A stretch of DNA of 64,000 bases. Source: Puffinus mauretanicus. Lineage: Eukaryota; Chordata; Aves; Procellariiformes; Procellariidae. The translations under genes were made by a program, and so were the position numbers. The stretch is taken from assembly GCA_023333565.1 (NCBI GenBank), contig JAJKFH010003627.1, positions 8,351,501 to 8,415,500 of the forward strand. Direction: 5' to 3'. Positions 12,049 to 25,204 of the stretch are shown piece by piece. The notes under the pieces are model-generated. The model made no database searches. It was not told where the DNA came from and saw only the letters and a program-made list of their open reading frames with translations. Numbering within the stretch: position 1 is the first letter of the stretch; each line of letters begins with the position of its first letter.

Positions 12049-13783
12049 CTGTTGAGGGAAGAACAGACAAATTAGTAAGAGAACATTCGATCGCTGCAAT
12101 GAAATAGTCTGAGCAAGTTACAGTTTCAGAAGCAGAGGAGCCCGATGAGTCATTTTCATGCCAATTCTCGGAAAGAGAGAGAAGAGACCGATGCTACGTG
12201 TCCCTGTCTGGCAGGGAGGCCCTCCCTCTGTACAGCATGCTTCTACAATTCGGGGCTGAAGATACTGATTGACCCTTGCAGATGTTCCAGTTGTTTAAGC
12301 CAGGATTTAATTCAGAAAGGTTTGATGCAGCTGCCATGCCAAAGTATACTTCTAGAAAGGTGGATCTGGAGCAAATCCATGCAGCCCAGACCCGGCTCTC
12401 AGCTTCTGCCTTTTTCTGAGACTCCTCAGACACAGACAGGGAGAAAAATATATGCCAGGTAACTAGTACGACAGAACAGTCTGCTCATAGTTCTCCTCCA
12501 CCGGCAGTCCCATGGCTCCTCCCAGCACTGGAGGGGACATGAGATACCAGTCGGAGATGAGCCAGATGAACTGTCCTAGGGCCAGCCCCTGGGCTGTAGG
12601 TTCAGCACCGTGGCTTCAGGTAAAAGGTATGAAGAAAACAGCTCATAGCAAGTGCTATCAGGGCTGCTTCCTCATCACCTCTGTGGCTGTAGTTACTGAA
12701 GCTGAACACACCTACAAGCGAGTGCTCCTACATCACAGAAAATAAATGCAATTGCCTATCCCACAGAAGAAAATGCCTGCGATAGATATCCTATGTTCTC
12801 CATTTAATCATCATGCCCTTGGCAAAACTCCTTCTACCCACTCCCCCTCCCACTGGCAAGCAGTTATGTCCTGTAGGTACTTTCAAGGCTGGGAATCAAA
12901 TGCCCAAAGCATTACAGTAACAGAACAGGGAACAAAATCATTGGGACAAGTCTCTTCAGGTCGCTGAGCTTCAGTTCCCGTCCTAAGGGAGCTGAAGCAG
13001 CACTGCCCAGCTCTGGAAATGGATTTGGCATCTACAGCTGGAATGCGCCAGGTTTTATTATTTTCATATTTCCACTAGGTTGCTGCTTACACTTCCAGTG
13101 CTGCTGGCATTAAATAAACCCCAGCAGTCGAATGGGTTTAACACCCACCCCCCCCCAGTGCTATGAGCTTTCAAATAATGCATGCAAAGGTACAATTTCA
13201 CATTCACTCGTTTGCTCTGGAGTCTGAACTACAGGTAGGACAGATCCTAGAGTTCCCACTCCAAAGGTGCAGGCTTCAGAGCTGCAAGCTTTTCTTGCCA
13301 TACAGAGGCCAGCAAGGACAAGACCTACCCCACAGATCATGATACAAGACTCTAGCATACCCTTTTAAGGAAGGGAAGATGATAAGAAAGCAGCTGAAAA
13401 AAACCCAAGCGACAGATGCCTGTGTAGTTTAAACCCCCAGCAGCTGAACACCACCATCTCATAGTCAAGCTCTGATGGCTCCCTCTGTGATACAGCAGTT
13501 TGTCTTTTAGTGACATGACAGCAAGTCAATCCGACCCCTATCTCTTATCACCATACCAGTTAAAGTTGCTTTTTCGGGAACTCCCCTGGCTGCCACTGAC
13601 TACAGTTAATTGTGCTTAAAGTTTCAAAAAGATAGTGTGATTGTACATGCATACATATCTGCTGGTACTGTGCAAGAGCACTTGCAACTACCATTTTCCT
13701 AATTACTGGCAATCAGAACATATGGAACATCTATCTGCCCTCCTGTAGCATACAAATTAATAAGTTACAAGTTCAACACTCAC
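12049..13783 (-). other. RNF220: RNF220 intron between the 13.8-kb and 12.0-kb exons
   Basis: Donor GACG|gtgagtg, acceptor ccctcaacag, phase 1. Apart from one MIR-like fragment at 12.93-13.0 kb and a run of C at 13,148-13,156, nothing distinctive is seen. The small open frames have no recognisable domains. Confidence 0.9.
12930..13000 (+). repeat. MIR-like ancient SINE fragment
   Basis: GGGACAAGTCTCTTCAGGTC followed by GCTGAGCTTCAGTTCCCGTC parallels the MIR core (gacaagtcacttaacctctc, tgcctcagtttcctcatctg). The match is by eye and diverged, as expected for an old amniote SINE. Confidence 0.5.
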
Positions 13784-13839
13784 CGTCGCTGGCCCATTTG
13801 GAAAACTCCGGTGTTATTCGAGTACTGGGTGTGCCACCA
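13784..13839 (-). CDS. RNF220: RNF220 coding exon, 56 bp
   Basis: The acceptor is a T-rich tract ending ttttttag and the donor is GACG|gtgagtg on the minus strand. One base completes Asn, then 18 codons read GGTPSTRITPEFSKWASD, and the final G begins a Glu codon. Human RNF220 has GGPPSTRITPEFSKWASD as I recall it, so the single Thr-for-Pro change is conservative in context. The small exon has matching phases on both sides. Confidence 0.95.
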
Positions 13840-14352
13840 CTAAAAAAGAAAAGGGCAGAATGCTAAAGGTTGAATATGAAAAATTTTGCTGCTCAGGAAA
13901 AGCTACCCCTTCCAGCCACCACTTCTCTCTCAATATTTCTATCCATCAGCCTAGGCTTCAAAATGTGAGCGGTTGGCCTGCTGCAGGAGGTGTTTTTGTG
14001 CTAGTCCGCATTTCCACTAGTGTTCTCCCAACCTGCACTTCTAGCTGTGACCTCTGCTGAATCACACGGGGGTTGTGATGCTGACTGAAGGCTTGGGATT
14101 CAAACAGCACCTGTGACCTAAGGCTCATTTTTGAATACACAATTTCAAAGATGAAAACCTTACTCATGAACAGAAATCCTCTGTGTTGCAATAGCTTCTC
14201 CCTTTAAGAATAACTTTACACCTTCACAAGCCCCATCTTTCCCATCTTCCCATGTGAAGAACAACAGCACTGAAGAACAGACAACTCCTAACCCTGCCCA
14301 TTCTCTTGCAAGCCAGTAACAGAGACTAAGAGAAAGGAATCTTCTGAGCAGG

Positions 14353-14380
14353 CTGCACACCTGTGACTGCACACCTGTGA
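14353..14380. repeat. Perfect 14-bp tandem duplication
   Basis: CTGCACACCTGTGA occurs twice in direct succession, each with a CACCTG E-box core. Confidence 0.9.
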
Positions 14381-14499
14381 CATTTTAGCTCTATGAGCTA
14401 AGTCAGTTGCACTCAAAAGGTAACGTAGATCATGCTTCAGGGCATCAGCTACCCTACTGCATTTCTACAGAAACTTGCCAGAATGTCAAACTGCTTTTA

Positions 14500-14650
14500 C
14501 AAGCAACATCATCTCTCCTGTTTTAGAGATGGGCAAACAAGTCCAGGAGACGTGCAAGGACCTTGCCCAAACAGCAAAACAAGCTGTAAGCCACATGAAG
14601 GAACTGGGTCTCCTGGCCTCAGGTCTTCAGTCCTCTCACCAAGCACAAAG
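14500..14650 (-). repeat. MIR-like ancient SINE fragment, reverse orientation
   Basis: TTTTAGAGATGGGCAAAC, then GACCTTGCCCAAACAGC and GTAAGCCACATGAAGGAACT, follow the order of reverse-complement MIR (ttttacagatgaggaaac, cttgcccaaggtcacacagc, agtggcagagctggga). Overlapping open frames are by-products. Confidence 0.55.
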
Positions 14651-15570
14651 TGTCCACAGCCACTGATAAGGGATACTCTGGTATCTTCCTGCTACAATAC
14701 CACTTTCCTGACTGTGAAGGAGCTTCAGCATCTTTGAGGCCCTGCCTATGGACTAGCAGGGTTAGCAAAGAATTGAACGGACCAATGGTTTGGATCTGGT
14801 GTGGCAAATGCCACTTTTCTATGGAGTGGAACCTAATTTTGAACCAGTGTTTGTGACAGGCTAAGCAGTAAGAAAACTTCATTGCACTGTTCTATCAATC
14901 ATTTCAACCTTGACCTCACAGGATCACTCAGTGAAAGAGACAGAGGGGTAATTTAAGCCATGTTTTATGCAGGGCAGAGGGCTTAGAAAGCAATCCTACA
15001 TCCCTGTTAAGACTCATTTTATTTGCCTGAAATGTTTCCCCAAGTGCCCTGAATGCTGGCTGCCTACATTCTCCACATACATATGTGGGCAGAGCACAGA
15101 TCCTGCCCCGACCTGCCCCAACCCCAGAGCCAAAAGCAGAAGGGTTAGTTTGTGTACCCCACAACACATAATGGCAAGGAAATCATACCCCAAGTGCCGG
15201 ACTCCTAATGTGCTGAACAAGATTCGGATGGCATCACATTATACTACTTACTACTAAGAGGCCACATTTGATCGTGAAGCAGGATGATGCACAAGGCTTT
15301 AGTACAGCATAGTTTCCCCCATCGCTAGAATTCACCTTCTGTCCAGCACCGTTCAGGGCGAAGACGGCACTTGCGGGGCAGTGGGGTGGTTAAGGGAGGG
15401 AGAGTGTACAGGGAGGCTTTACGAGGCTGCCCGGGTAGAGACCCACCCGACACATTATGGTTCTTTGTAAGTCTCTTGTTGCGACCCTTGCGCTCTAGTG
15501 AACGGGTATTTTCCACAAATTGAGATTCCCCCAAAATAATGAAAGCAAATTAGAAAGGCACAGTACTTAC

Positions 15571-15657
15571 TTTAAAACAGCACCTCGGAGCGCCTCCCTC
15601 TCTTTGGCTTCACCTGGCTCTTCCCCAGTGCAAGGGATAACGTCTGCCTCTGTGTAC
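15571..15657 (-). CDS. RNF220: RNF220 coding exon, 87 bp
   Basis: The minus-strand acceptor is ...ttgtgctcag and the donor is TTAAA|gtaagt. One base closes the Gln codon, then 28 codons read YTEADVIPCTGEEPGEAKER and EALRGAVL, and two bases begin an Asn codon. This is essentially identical to human RNF220. The charged GEEPGEAKEREALR stretch is probably helical or unstructured. No catalytic residues lie here; the catalytic RING is C-terminal, outside the window. Confidence 0.96.
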
Positions 15658-16684
15658 CTGAGCACAAGGGGTTAAGGAACATACAGCCTTGCTGCAGACA
15701 GGGGAAAGGCTTTTGAGATGGCTGGGATACAGAACAAATTCATTCCAACTGGGAGCACCTCAAAATAAGAGGGGCTGGTATCCATGGAGGGGCTTGGTTT
15801 TAAATCCTGGATTAAAGTTTTGTTTTAGGTGGAAAGAGACAGAAAAGTCTTCGGACAGCAACATGACGCCACAGCCCCTTAAAAGACGAAAACCAATTCC
15901 TCAACCTCTGCAAGCCTAACTTGCACAATTCCGCTATTTCTGTTTAAGGTACAGAGATCTTCTACCAGCTAAGGGTTGGGGCTTCAGTCTTAAAGGCTGG
16001 TACAGATTTCAGTAAAATCTTATTCTATAGCTATACATTCCCCGTCATCATAGCTAAGTCAATGTCTACCTAATATCCTTGCAATAATTGCTCTTTGATG
16101 GCTGTACAGCTGCTGCAGGGCAGAAGTCTGCCCACAGCTCTTCCAGAGCTGCGTCCGAAGAGTCTGGCTCCCACATGGAGACGTTCCCAAAAACTGCCCT
16201 TAATGATAGTTCTGCCCATGAACTGTCTACTGAAAGGAAAAAAATCAGTTTCTTAGAGTGGCAGGTGAATACCGCTTGAAATGTTTACTGCACAAAACCC
16301 TGAAAACAAAGGGGTGTCTTGTGGAAAATAAACTCAATTCCTACCCATGAAGCAGGAAAAGCTATCCACATGCAGGAAACCTGGATAGAGACAAGAGATT
16401 GCTTATGAAACAGAATAGAGAAACACTAACTTTGATCTCCTGCAATGTCTCCTACAGACTTCACCAACTGGGTCTGATGTAGTGCTGCATCAACAGAAGG
16501 ATCTCAAAGGCAACAACTGGGAATCCCTCCTAGTTCAAATAACATGGGAACTGGGGAAGGCAGTGCCATTTCCAGTAGGGTTGGACACAGATTATCCACC
16601 ACTACCCAGGGCAGTGCTGTCTGAAAGTTAGCTAAAGATGCAACACCAGGTTCCCTGTCAGTAAGAGCCTTTCAAAAACGATAC
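15658..16684 (-). other. RNF220: RNF220 intron between the 16.7-kb and 15.6-kb exons
   Basis: Donor CCACA|gtatcg, acceptor ttgtgctcag, phase 2. About 1 kb of ordinary intron; nothing else seen. Confidence 0.9.
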
Positions 16685-16781
16685 TGTGGTTTGCCGTATT
16701 CAAGTGTGTCATCTCCATCCACATCCAGGTCAGCGTCGCTGTCTGGATTCTCCTTGCCGCTGCACATGATAAACCCAGAAC
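16685..16781 (-). CDS. RNF220: RNF220 coding exon with an acidic Asp-rich segment, 97 bp
   Basis: The acceptor is ...ttctttcag and the donor is CCACA|gtatcg on the minus strand. Two bases complete Gly, 31 codons follow (SGFIMCSGKENPDSDADLDV then DGDDTLEYGKP), and the last two bases begin a Gln codon finished in the next exon. The strongly acidic DSDADLDVDGDD stretch is a hallmark of RNF220. The donor hexamer gtatcg is weaker than the gtaag or gtgag donors of most other exons in this gene, but it is the only site that joins in frame. Confidence 0.95.
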
Positions 16782-17122
16782 CTGAAAGAAAATAAAACAC
16801 GTGATGAGCATTTGAATTGGAAGTGAAGTGTAGGAGATCGCCCAAGGATGGTGCGACAGCACCAGTCTACAGGCTGTCCTTTACTCTTACGGCTTCACAA
16901 AAGGTACCATATCTCCAAAGACTGCAAAAGAACAATTTTCAGAAGACTGCACAGAAAACACTCACAGAAATGCTCTAACTTCCTGGATTTTATGCTCTAA
17001 AATGTCCCTTAACACTGAAAATGAAACATTCTTGACCTTTTGCTCTCTACACAAGTTATTTTAAAGTTGAAGGCATTGGAAGGGTCTCTCTCAAAGGCAG
17101 AAAAAAATTGAAGCAAAATAGA

Positions 17123-17167
17123 GAAGATTGATTTTTCATAGGAAATAGGGAAGACTGATTTTTCATA
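17123..17167. repeat. 27-bp tandem duplication, diverged
   Basis: GAAGATTGATTTTTCATA and GAAGACTGATTTTTCATA start 27 bp apart (17,123 and 17,150). Confidence 0.8.
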
Positions 17168-20100
17168 AAAGTGGTCAACACAAAAACTACACTACTAGCA
17201 GGTAAGAGAAGGCCACAGGGACATTCTGAATTAGTCCTTAATTCAGATGCAGACAGCAGGCAGAGGCTAAAATACAATTAGAAATACCTTTTTCTTTTTG
17301 AAATGCATTCAGTCATGACTTAGATTTTTACAATATAAAACATTTAAGAATAGCAAACCTGTTTCTAGGAGAAGAAAAAAAAAATATCAGACTCCACAGT
17401 CATTAACAGCCCCTTACAAGTACTTCTTATGTGAGCAAGTCCAAGCCAACAAGAGTCCTGCACTTCCAACAAGGGTGAATCTGGTACGAGCCCAGTCCCG
17501 ACTCCAGCAGGAAGCAAGTGTACACAGTTCCACCTGAGACTGAACTGTGTAACAATTGCCACTTTCTAACAATATATACATTTATTTTGGTTCTCAAGCA
17601 TTTTGTTGACTGTGTTATTTCTAATCGTAACCAGGCTTCTTTTAATTGAATCTGAGCGCAAACACCTACAAAGATGAACCTTCACCTGGTATTTGCCACC
17701 TAAGGTTTATTAATAGCAGGTAAAACTAAGGAAGATATATATTTACTCTTTATGAGAGCTAACACTGGATATGCTCTCTCCCATGAGATTGGAAATTAAG
17801 CAAAGATCTCCTGAATTCTAGGGTAGTGCAAGGTCCTCATTTGCGTTCAATTCTGCAGCAGATCTAAGCTGTTTGGGGACATAAGCTATGCAGACAGAAA
17901 TTTGCTCACTCTGGCTGCCTCCAGTACGCTCCTCCGCTTAGCGTTCCACTGTCCAGACAGCAGACCCGGACACCTGGCTCACAGACAGAGGGTACCTGCT
18001 GGAGCCTGAAGGACCTCGCACAGCCAGGTGGCTGGTGACCTAAGTCTGTGGCTAGACCAGGGAGCACATCCCACCTGCTAACACTGAAAGAGTAAGGTAG
18101 ACGTAGCCTTGGCTTTGCACAAATGCCGCAAAAGTGGCACATTTCTGCACCGTGAATGTGGTTCTAAGTGCAGAAGACAGGCTAAAATGAATGTAGAAGC
18201 ACTGGATATAAGGTGCATGTCTGAAGAATGAGGACACTCCCAAGCGTTAGGGTAGCCCTTTTAGTGCTCCAGATCTCTGAGTCTGTTCACCCCACTGGGC
18301 TCTCACCAGCACACTTACACAAGCTCGTGCTCTCAGCAGCAAACTTGCACCTTCCCAGCCCAGAAGAGTGAGCTGTATTTCTAACAGCCTGCGTCTGTGC
18401 AGAGAGCAGGGCAAGGCAAAGGTCTCATTTCCAAGGACACCATGCAGACACAGTTCTTTACTGTCGCTCTCTAGGAACGGATGCTCTCACTGATTCATTA
18501 AGCCCCCAATAAAATTTGTTTATATGGATTTGATATTTCTCTTCCCTGAATACAAAGAAGGTCCTTAACGAGTGATAACTGTAGCATGACAATGATTTTA
18601 AGACTAACCTTTCTGTAGAAGCATAAACTACCTTTTACTTCAGAGTAATTGCCAGCCTTAATTTTCAGCAGAGGTAACAAAACCAGCATCGACAATATAG
18701 CATCCACCGTCTGCGCCCGGTATGCAGGAGCCGTGCTCGTAGGTCAGCTCTGTGTTGTCACTGGGGCAGCCCTCTTCCAGCAGACCTCTTACAAGGTGTT
18801 TCACATACTGGCTGCACGCTGCCCGCCAACACACGTCACGAGCTGCCTTCTTTTGCTGCAATGGCTCATCTAGTAAATCTTGAATCCTTCAGTTCATCAC
18901 CATGTTTGGGAGAAGATTTAGAGGAGTACGAGAGACCTGTCAAAGAAGCTGGATAGTCTTTCAAAGCTGCCTTAGAACTCACAGAGGGCGACGGGGTGGT
19001 AATTTACAGGTATGGCATTTAACCTGCAGTAACACCATCCCCTCATCTGGCATTACTTTAGCCCATCACTTCTCAAAGGCCATAAACTTTGGACACACAG
19101 GTCTCCATTTTTCTTGTAGCTGTGGGAAACACAAATCATGCAAAGCTGGAGCTGTGACTTGGCCAGTCCCGGAGGTGATCTGAATGTTAGCCAGACAATG
19201 AATACTTGGAGCAAGTGCCTTGGGCGGGGGGGGGGGAAAGGTGTCCAAAAGAGGGAATGTAAGTGGGACTCCTCCCTGTGTCCCTCTCTCTGCAAGGATG
19301 CCAAGCACACACCAAACATGCACCTTTCCATCAATTTTGTTTCCAAGTGACTCAAGCCAAGTAGTGGTTTATGGTTAGAGCTTAAGAAAAGAAGATCTGC
19401 TTACTGTGATACAATTTACAAATATTAAGGCACCTTGACCTCAGAATCTTGGCGTCCTTGCTCTCAAAACCTTTGTATTCAAGAAAATCCCTTTTAAGTC
19501 TGTAAGGAAAATACTCCACAGACCTTTTGCTGAACCTAGCTCTATAACAGGAACCACTGCATTGCCAACAGAGTACTACCCGCCCTGCACAGGGAGGGTA
19601 CAGAGGAAAGGTTTGGACACTGCGTGCTATGATGACAGATACACACCGGGATGTTCTGATACAGCATTTCAGTCAGAGAGGAGGGCATAGCAGAGAAGTT
19701 CATAGGTTAAGATGAGGGGCAAGAGAAGGGCAAATTTTCTTTTCTGATCAAACAAGGACTCCCAGGCCAGGGCCTAACAGAAGCTGCAGTAAGGTGATCC
19801 AACTCTCAGATTTTCACCAAATATGGACTTTGGGTTTTTTTTTTTTTTTGAACATGACCAAGTGCAATCCATTGCAACATGGTAAAAAAAACTGATTCAG
19901 AAACTGTATGCTAAACAAAGTAACCTCCCTGTACCCAGAAAAGAGTGAATACAAGTTGTGCTATCAGTTTTAGGACTTCAGAGGCTGCTTTAAAAAAAAA
20001 AAAAAAAGGAAAAACAAAATCCACAAAATTTGTTTCCGATGTGATCAAAAGGTCCATAAATCCCAGTACTGCCACCGCATGCAAGAGAACACCAAAGAAC

Positions 20101-23100
20101 AGGATGCAAAGCTCGGTCCAGCATCACCTGCGGAGCGAACGGCCTGCCACCGGCATCCTAACGCCCTTTCATCTGCAGCAGGGATGGATTTTGAGGCCAG
20201 TTCCGGCGGGCTGGGGTTTGGTGCCACAATTTCGACCTGACCCTCCTTGTCTAACTTCCTGGAGTCGCTTCCATGCACAAAGCCAGTGAAAACACCCACG
20301 CAGCTGTTCAAATATTTAACGTCTGAACTGCTTGACATTATTCATTCATCTCAGGCTCATTCAAACCAGATTTCTGGACAAGTGCTGTTATAAATGGATT
20401 AAGAGGACCACTAAATGCAAGGAAGGCCTGATAGGATCACACCTGCTTCTCGCTAACTCAGCCCAAGTGTAAAGAGGGCTCATAACTTCCAGCTCCTGCC
20501 GGCGGCGTGCGCTGCCATCCAGGAGCAAGGAAAACGTGAAATGGAGCGCAGAGGGCGTCGAGCAGAATAAAATGGCCTTTGCAACAGCATTGTTTTGGAC
20601 GTGCTAGGGGAGAACGGGAGCTTCCAGAAGACCCCCTACCACTACACTCGGGTGATTTGCAATTCAATAGCACGCACTGGGAACGGAGAAGGATTCCTCC
20701 AGCAAGGCTCGGCTTCTGAAGGTCACGCAGTAATTCACGACCGTCAGCAATGCTGCCTAGAGTGGACCTCTAAAGCCAACACCACTACCCAGAGGTCAAT
20801 GCTCAGGACCAGCACTTTATCCCAATGTGTTAGCAAAGTGAAATCCTACAAGTGAATGTTAAGTGGTGAGTTTGACTTAGGAATTCACAAGAGACATGAT
20901 CCTGAGGCTGTTATTCACAGGAGCAGCTGTGAATCTTACAAGGAGAGTCACCTAAGGCCTGAAGAACGTAATTCCACATGTGAATTTGAAAACACTGCTT
21001 TCGGATGAACAAACCAAAATGCAGACTCTCCTATATCTTTCCCTTTCCTTGTTGAAGAATTTTTTGCTCTTGCTGTGCATTTGGTAGGAGGCAACTGCTT
21101 GTCATATGCTGCCAGCCCCGATACAATTAGCCTCCCGATGCTAAAGCAGCACAATCCTCTGACAGTCTTAATCCCAGCTGCCTCCTTAAGGTCCAGACAA
21201 ACACGAGTGAGCAGGCAGGTCAGACGCCGGGGCCATTAAGCAGAGAAAAAACAAAGTTACAGCTCTGTCTCCAATCCCCATTGCTCTTGTAGCCAGGTGC
21301 TCTGACAAGCAATTCCAGCACTGGTATTGAGTGGCACCTCTATAAACCCTGTGACAGTTTGGGAGACAAACTCCCCCATCAATCAGAATGTACCTATCAA
21401 GATCACTTACCCAGAGTGCCCGCCACCCTCCAGCACTGTATACACAGCTTTGCTTGAGCTGGCCTCGGAGCAGTCCGCCTGAGCACCAATTCAAGGTAGT
21501 TTCTGAAAAATTTAGGTACTCTACACATACAACAGTGTTCCTGAAATACCGACGCAGAGCTCTGAAAAGCAGAAAAAATTCACATGCCTCTTCGCCGCCG
21601 GCAGGCTGCAGGCACTGGCAGGCTACAGGAATCAGCTGAGCTTGAAGGAGACTGGAAAACACTTCCCACATTCTTCCATGTGCCTATTAATAATGGCTGG
21701 AGATAAATTTCATCAGAAACCCTTTTCTTCCCCTTTCCCTAAGTTTCCATAGCACTTTGGTTCCTCCTAAGCCGACCCTTATGCCTAAGCATCCTCTCTG
21801 ACCTCTGCATTGCTTCTCAAATCCCACTTCCTTTGTGCAACCCCCCGATGACCAGTCACCTCGACATCTCTCACGTGAACAGCGGCTCAAGCTAAGATCG
21901 AGGGTCATTAACATGATATATAGGCAGATTCACAGAACAGATAAAAGGGCCTTACATTCAAGTCCCTCCTTTTCTCCATCACGTTCAGTGGCAGATGGTC
22001 AAAGTGACAACATATGCTGCTTCAGGTGTTGGCAGCACTGCCGTTTCCTGCGCAGGCGTCAGCTCACACGGAGCGTGGCAGCCTCAGGAGTACAAAGGTA
22101 AGACAACTGGACCAGTGCAGACCCGAACGACCACAGCCAAATTTCATCAGCACAGGTAGGAAAGCAGAGACCTACTGTGCCCCATCTCTGCTCCTCAACT
22201 CCTATCTGGGCAGATAAGTCAGTTTTAGGGGCCAGCTGTTTTGTATACATTTAATTATCACTCCAAAAAAGACTGAGGAACAAAACAAAGATGTTAGTAT
22301 TATTATTTGCACCACCATTACGAATGCAACTACTAGATGCTGCTCACACAGAAGATCAAACTCCTCTGTTTAACTAGTGTTTCTCCTGTTTGCCCCCCCA
22401 AGGAATGGGGGGTGTGTGTGTCAAATCTATACTGGAAATATCCTAGAAATCCAGAATTTTGTGTAAATTCTGTAAGTGGGTCGAAATCCAAATCCATCTC
22501 AGGGACGTGCAGCTCTACTGGGGCCTGTTTTGGCTGGGAAGAGGCATTCATTCTGCTTGCAGGTAATTTACACGTGTTCAGGAAAGAAGAAAAAAAAGCC
22601 TCCCATAAATCTCCAGAACTGTAGCCTTTGCTAATTACACGCCTTGCAGTAACCCCCTTCTACACAACCTCCCTTTCCAGCACGTTCACTCTATTTTCTT
22701 AACGAAATGTCACTCGTTGGCTTCTTGGAGAGTAAAAACAATGAAGGCAATAAAAGTAGTTTATGCAGACACACGGCCAGGCCTCACACACACTTCCCGA
22801 GAATGGCTCTAAACTGGGTTTATTTCATCAGCTGCTGAAGTATCCCAAACTAGTACTAAGAGGACAAGGTGGCACGGATACTGTTTTATTTTAAAAGGCA
22901 TTTGGGAAGAAAGAGAAAGCCATTAGAGATTCTTGAAAACAAGAGGAAGGCAGAGATGAGGCCATCCTGAACAGCAGTCTTTCTGCAGATCTGAAACACT
23001 TCCCCAGCCACATTTTTGGACAGTGGAATTGTTCCCCATTTTTTCCTAGCGCAAACAGGGACAGAATAGTTCTTTTGGTGACTTTCCGAGCCTGTTGCAG

Positions 23101-25204
23101 GAAAAATGACATTCAGAGGCCATGAAAAGCTGCCTGCAGGACGAGAGTTTCATTTCTCTGGAGCCAGATCCATTACAAGCAAAACAGTGATTTACCTGGA
23201 AAACTGACACCCAACCGTGTCGTTACAGCGTACACCTGAAATAGCAGATGCATCCATCTGACGCCGTCTATTAGCTCCCACAGAGGCACAAATAGGCTGC
23301 CAGAGACCTGACTGCTTACCAGCATCTTGGAGGATTACAGTGATCTTTGCTAACATATCAGAAGAACAGCTGCCTTTAAAGAAAGGGCCATATAATTTTA
23401 TGACCATTAACATCATTTCACAGCAGCGTGCTGAACAAAGGGCAGGCAAACTCCGCTGTACAGGATAAGAGCCAGCTGCTGCAAGGCTCGGGGAAGAGGT
23501 TTCCCCACCCCTTGCAGCGCTGAGGAGTATTCCAGAGATTTCTTTTACACCTCTCCGTAACCCATCAGGTGCAGATCGTGGCTGCAGAGGGGAAAACACT
23601 CTCGGACCAAAGGTCTGATCTGGTGTGGCCACTCACGCATGGCTGCCTCCTAGAGCCTCATGCCGGCGCGATGCACTAAGGTGAGAACAGTCTCCTGTCT
23701 ATCTCAAAGGCTGCTCTTCAAAACCCAGAGCTGAAGTACAAAAGCAGCAGCAACAACCACAGTCTTTGCAGCTACGGCTCGTTTTCCTCAGTCAGGGAAA
23801 GGTGGATCTGAAAGCTTTTGTTCCCCTGGGGAGAGGGTGGAAACAAACAAAAAAGGAAGAGGGAGAATTAAAGTAATCTTGAATCACTAAGCAGATTCAC
23901 ATCACTGGATCAATAAGCACCACTGACAGGGATCACAGGAATGTCGCAACTTTGCCAATAATAAAGCAGCACAGCAGAGCTCGGAGGATGACTTTTCTAA
24001 GGCAGCCGAGCATGAAGCAGCAAGGCTGGTGAACAGCTGAAAGTGACACCCTGGCTTACAGCGGGCCGCTGCCAGTGGCGGGGCTCGATGCAGTTTGCTT
24101 TAAATAATGATGAGCACAGAGATTGTATTTGTAGGGGAAAGACAGCCAAGGACTGGAAAACCAAGGGCTAAATTTCACGGGCCAAACCCATATGTTCTTC
24201 CCCCCCAAACTAATTCTTTTCTAGGCTGGAAAGAAGAAAGAAAAATCAGTGCTAATTTAATCAATTGATCAGCCTATTGATTGCAAAACTGGAGCTGCTA
24301 GTTAGCCATGTGCTGTAATGCCCTCAACTCTGAAACCACAAAACACACCATTGATTTCTTCACTTCCAGCTCCAAAACAAGAAATAAATCCGTGCTTTCA
24401 GCGGGAAAGCAACTTCCTTGTCCGGGGAGAAGATGCAAGCAAAGAAGAAGAGAGGCCAGGAAACAGGGACAGCCGCATCTTGCAAGGTTCAAACTGAAAT
24501 TAGTTACAGATGCAGTCACAGTGTCTTGTGTAAACTCTATCGATTGGGTGGCTGACAGTCTTGGGAGCCTCCATACTAGGACAATCAATCCGGCTGCAGT
24601 GTCACCTGCCACTTTGCTGAACAGTTGACAATGCAATTATCCAGTGTGGAGGCAGGGAGTTGGCGTGTGTCAAACGCAGTTAGCCACTTTCCGGGCACTA
24701 CTCGATAATGCGTTTCACCGCCGAGTGTAAGAGACGACATGCGGAGACAGGAGCTGTTTAGAGCCATTGCGACCCGTGCTCCCTTTTTCTTTTAGAAAAA
24801 TCTCACTGCCCCTGACTTAACAACTGTATTCTAAAACGCTATTAAAATCATGTCCATCAACTATTGGGTGTTTAAAGCTGAAGTTTGACCTGAGTGTCCA
24901 AGAAGCAGGTTGCAGTTCTAGCAAAACTGCAGACACTTGGGGAAAGAAAAAAAAATTATCAAATGACTGTCTAAAAGCCTGGGACTTTCAAAACCAAAGC
25001 AGACAGACCACTAGAAAAATGGATTGCAGAGAGCAGCTAAGCAAGTGCAGCAGATGGGACTGGAAGATCTTATGCTGCATGTCTGAGATCTAGGAAAATT
25101 GAAGTTTAAAGGGATGCTGTCAACTTGAAACCCAGTCAATTTCAAAAAATTGAGTAGTTTCAGGTGCTCTACCTGCTCCCTTACTCCCCCTGCCAATTTT
25201 CACG

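Larger units (their letters stand above)
13840..15570 (-). other. RNF220: RNF220 intron between the 15.6-kb and 13.8-kb exons
   Basis: Donor TTAAA|gtaagt, acceptor ttttttag, phase 2. It contains a 14-bp duplication at 14.35 kb and an MIR-like fragment at 14.5-14.65 kb. No other structure was recognised. Confidence 0.9.

Noticed and set aside
20914..20935. ATTCACAG-GAGCAG-CTGTGAAT inverted repeat
   Set aside because: 8-bp arms are not unusual in 64 kb and no other support is present.
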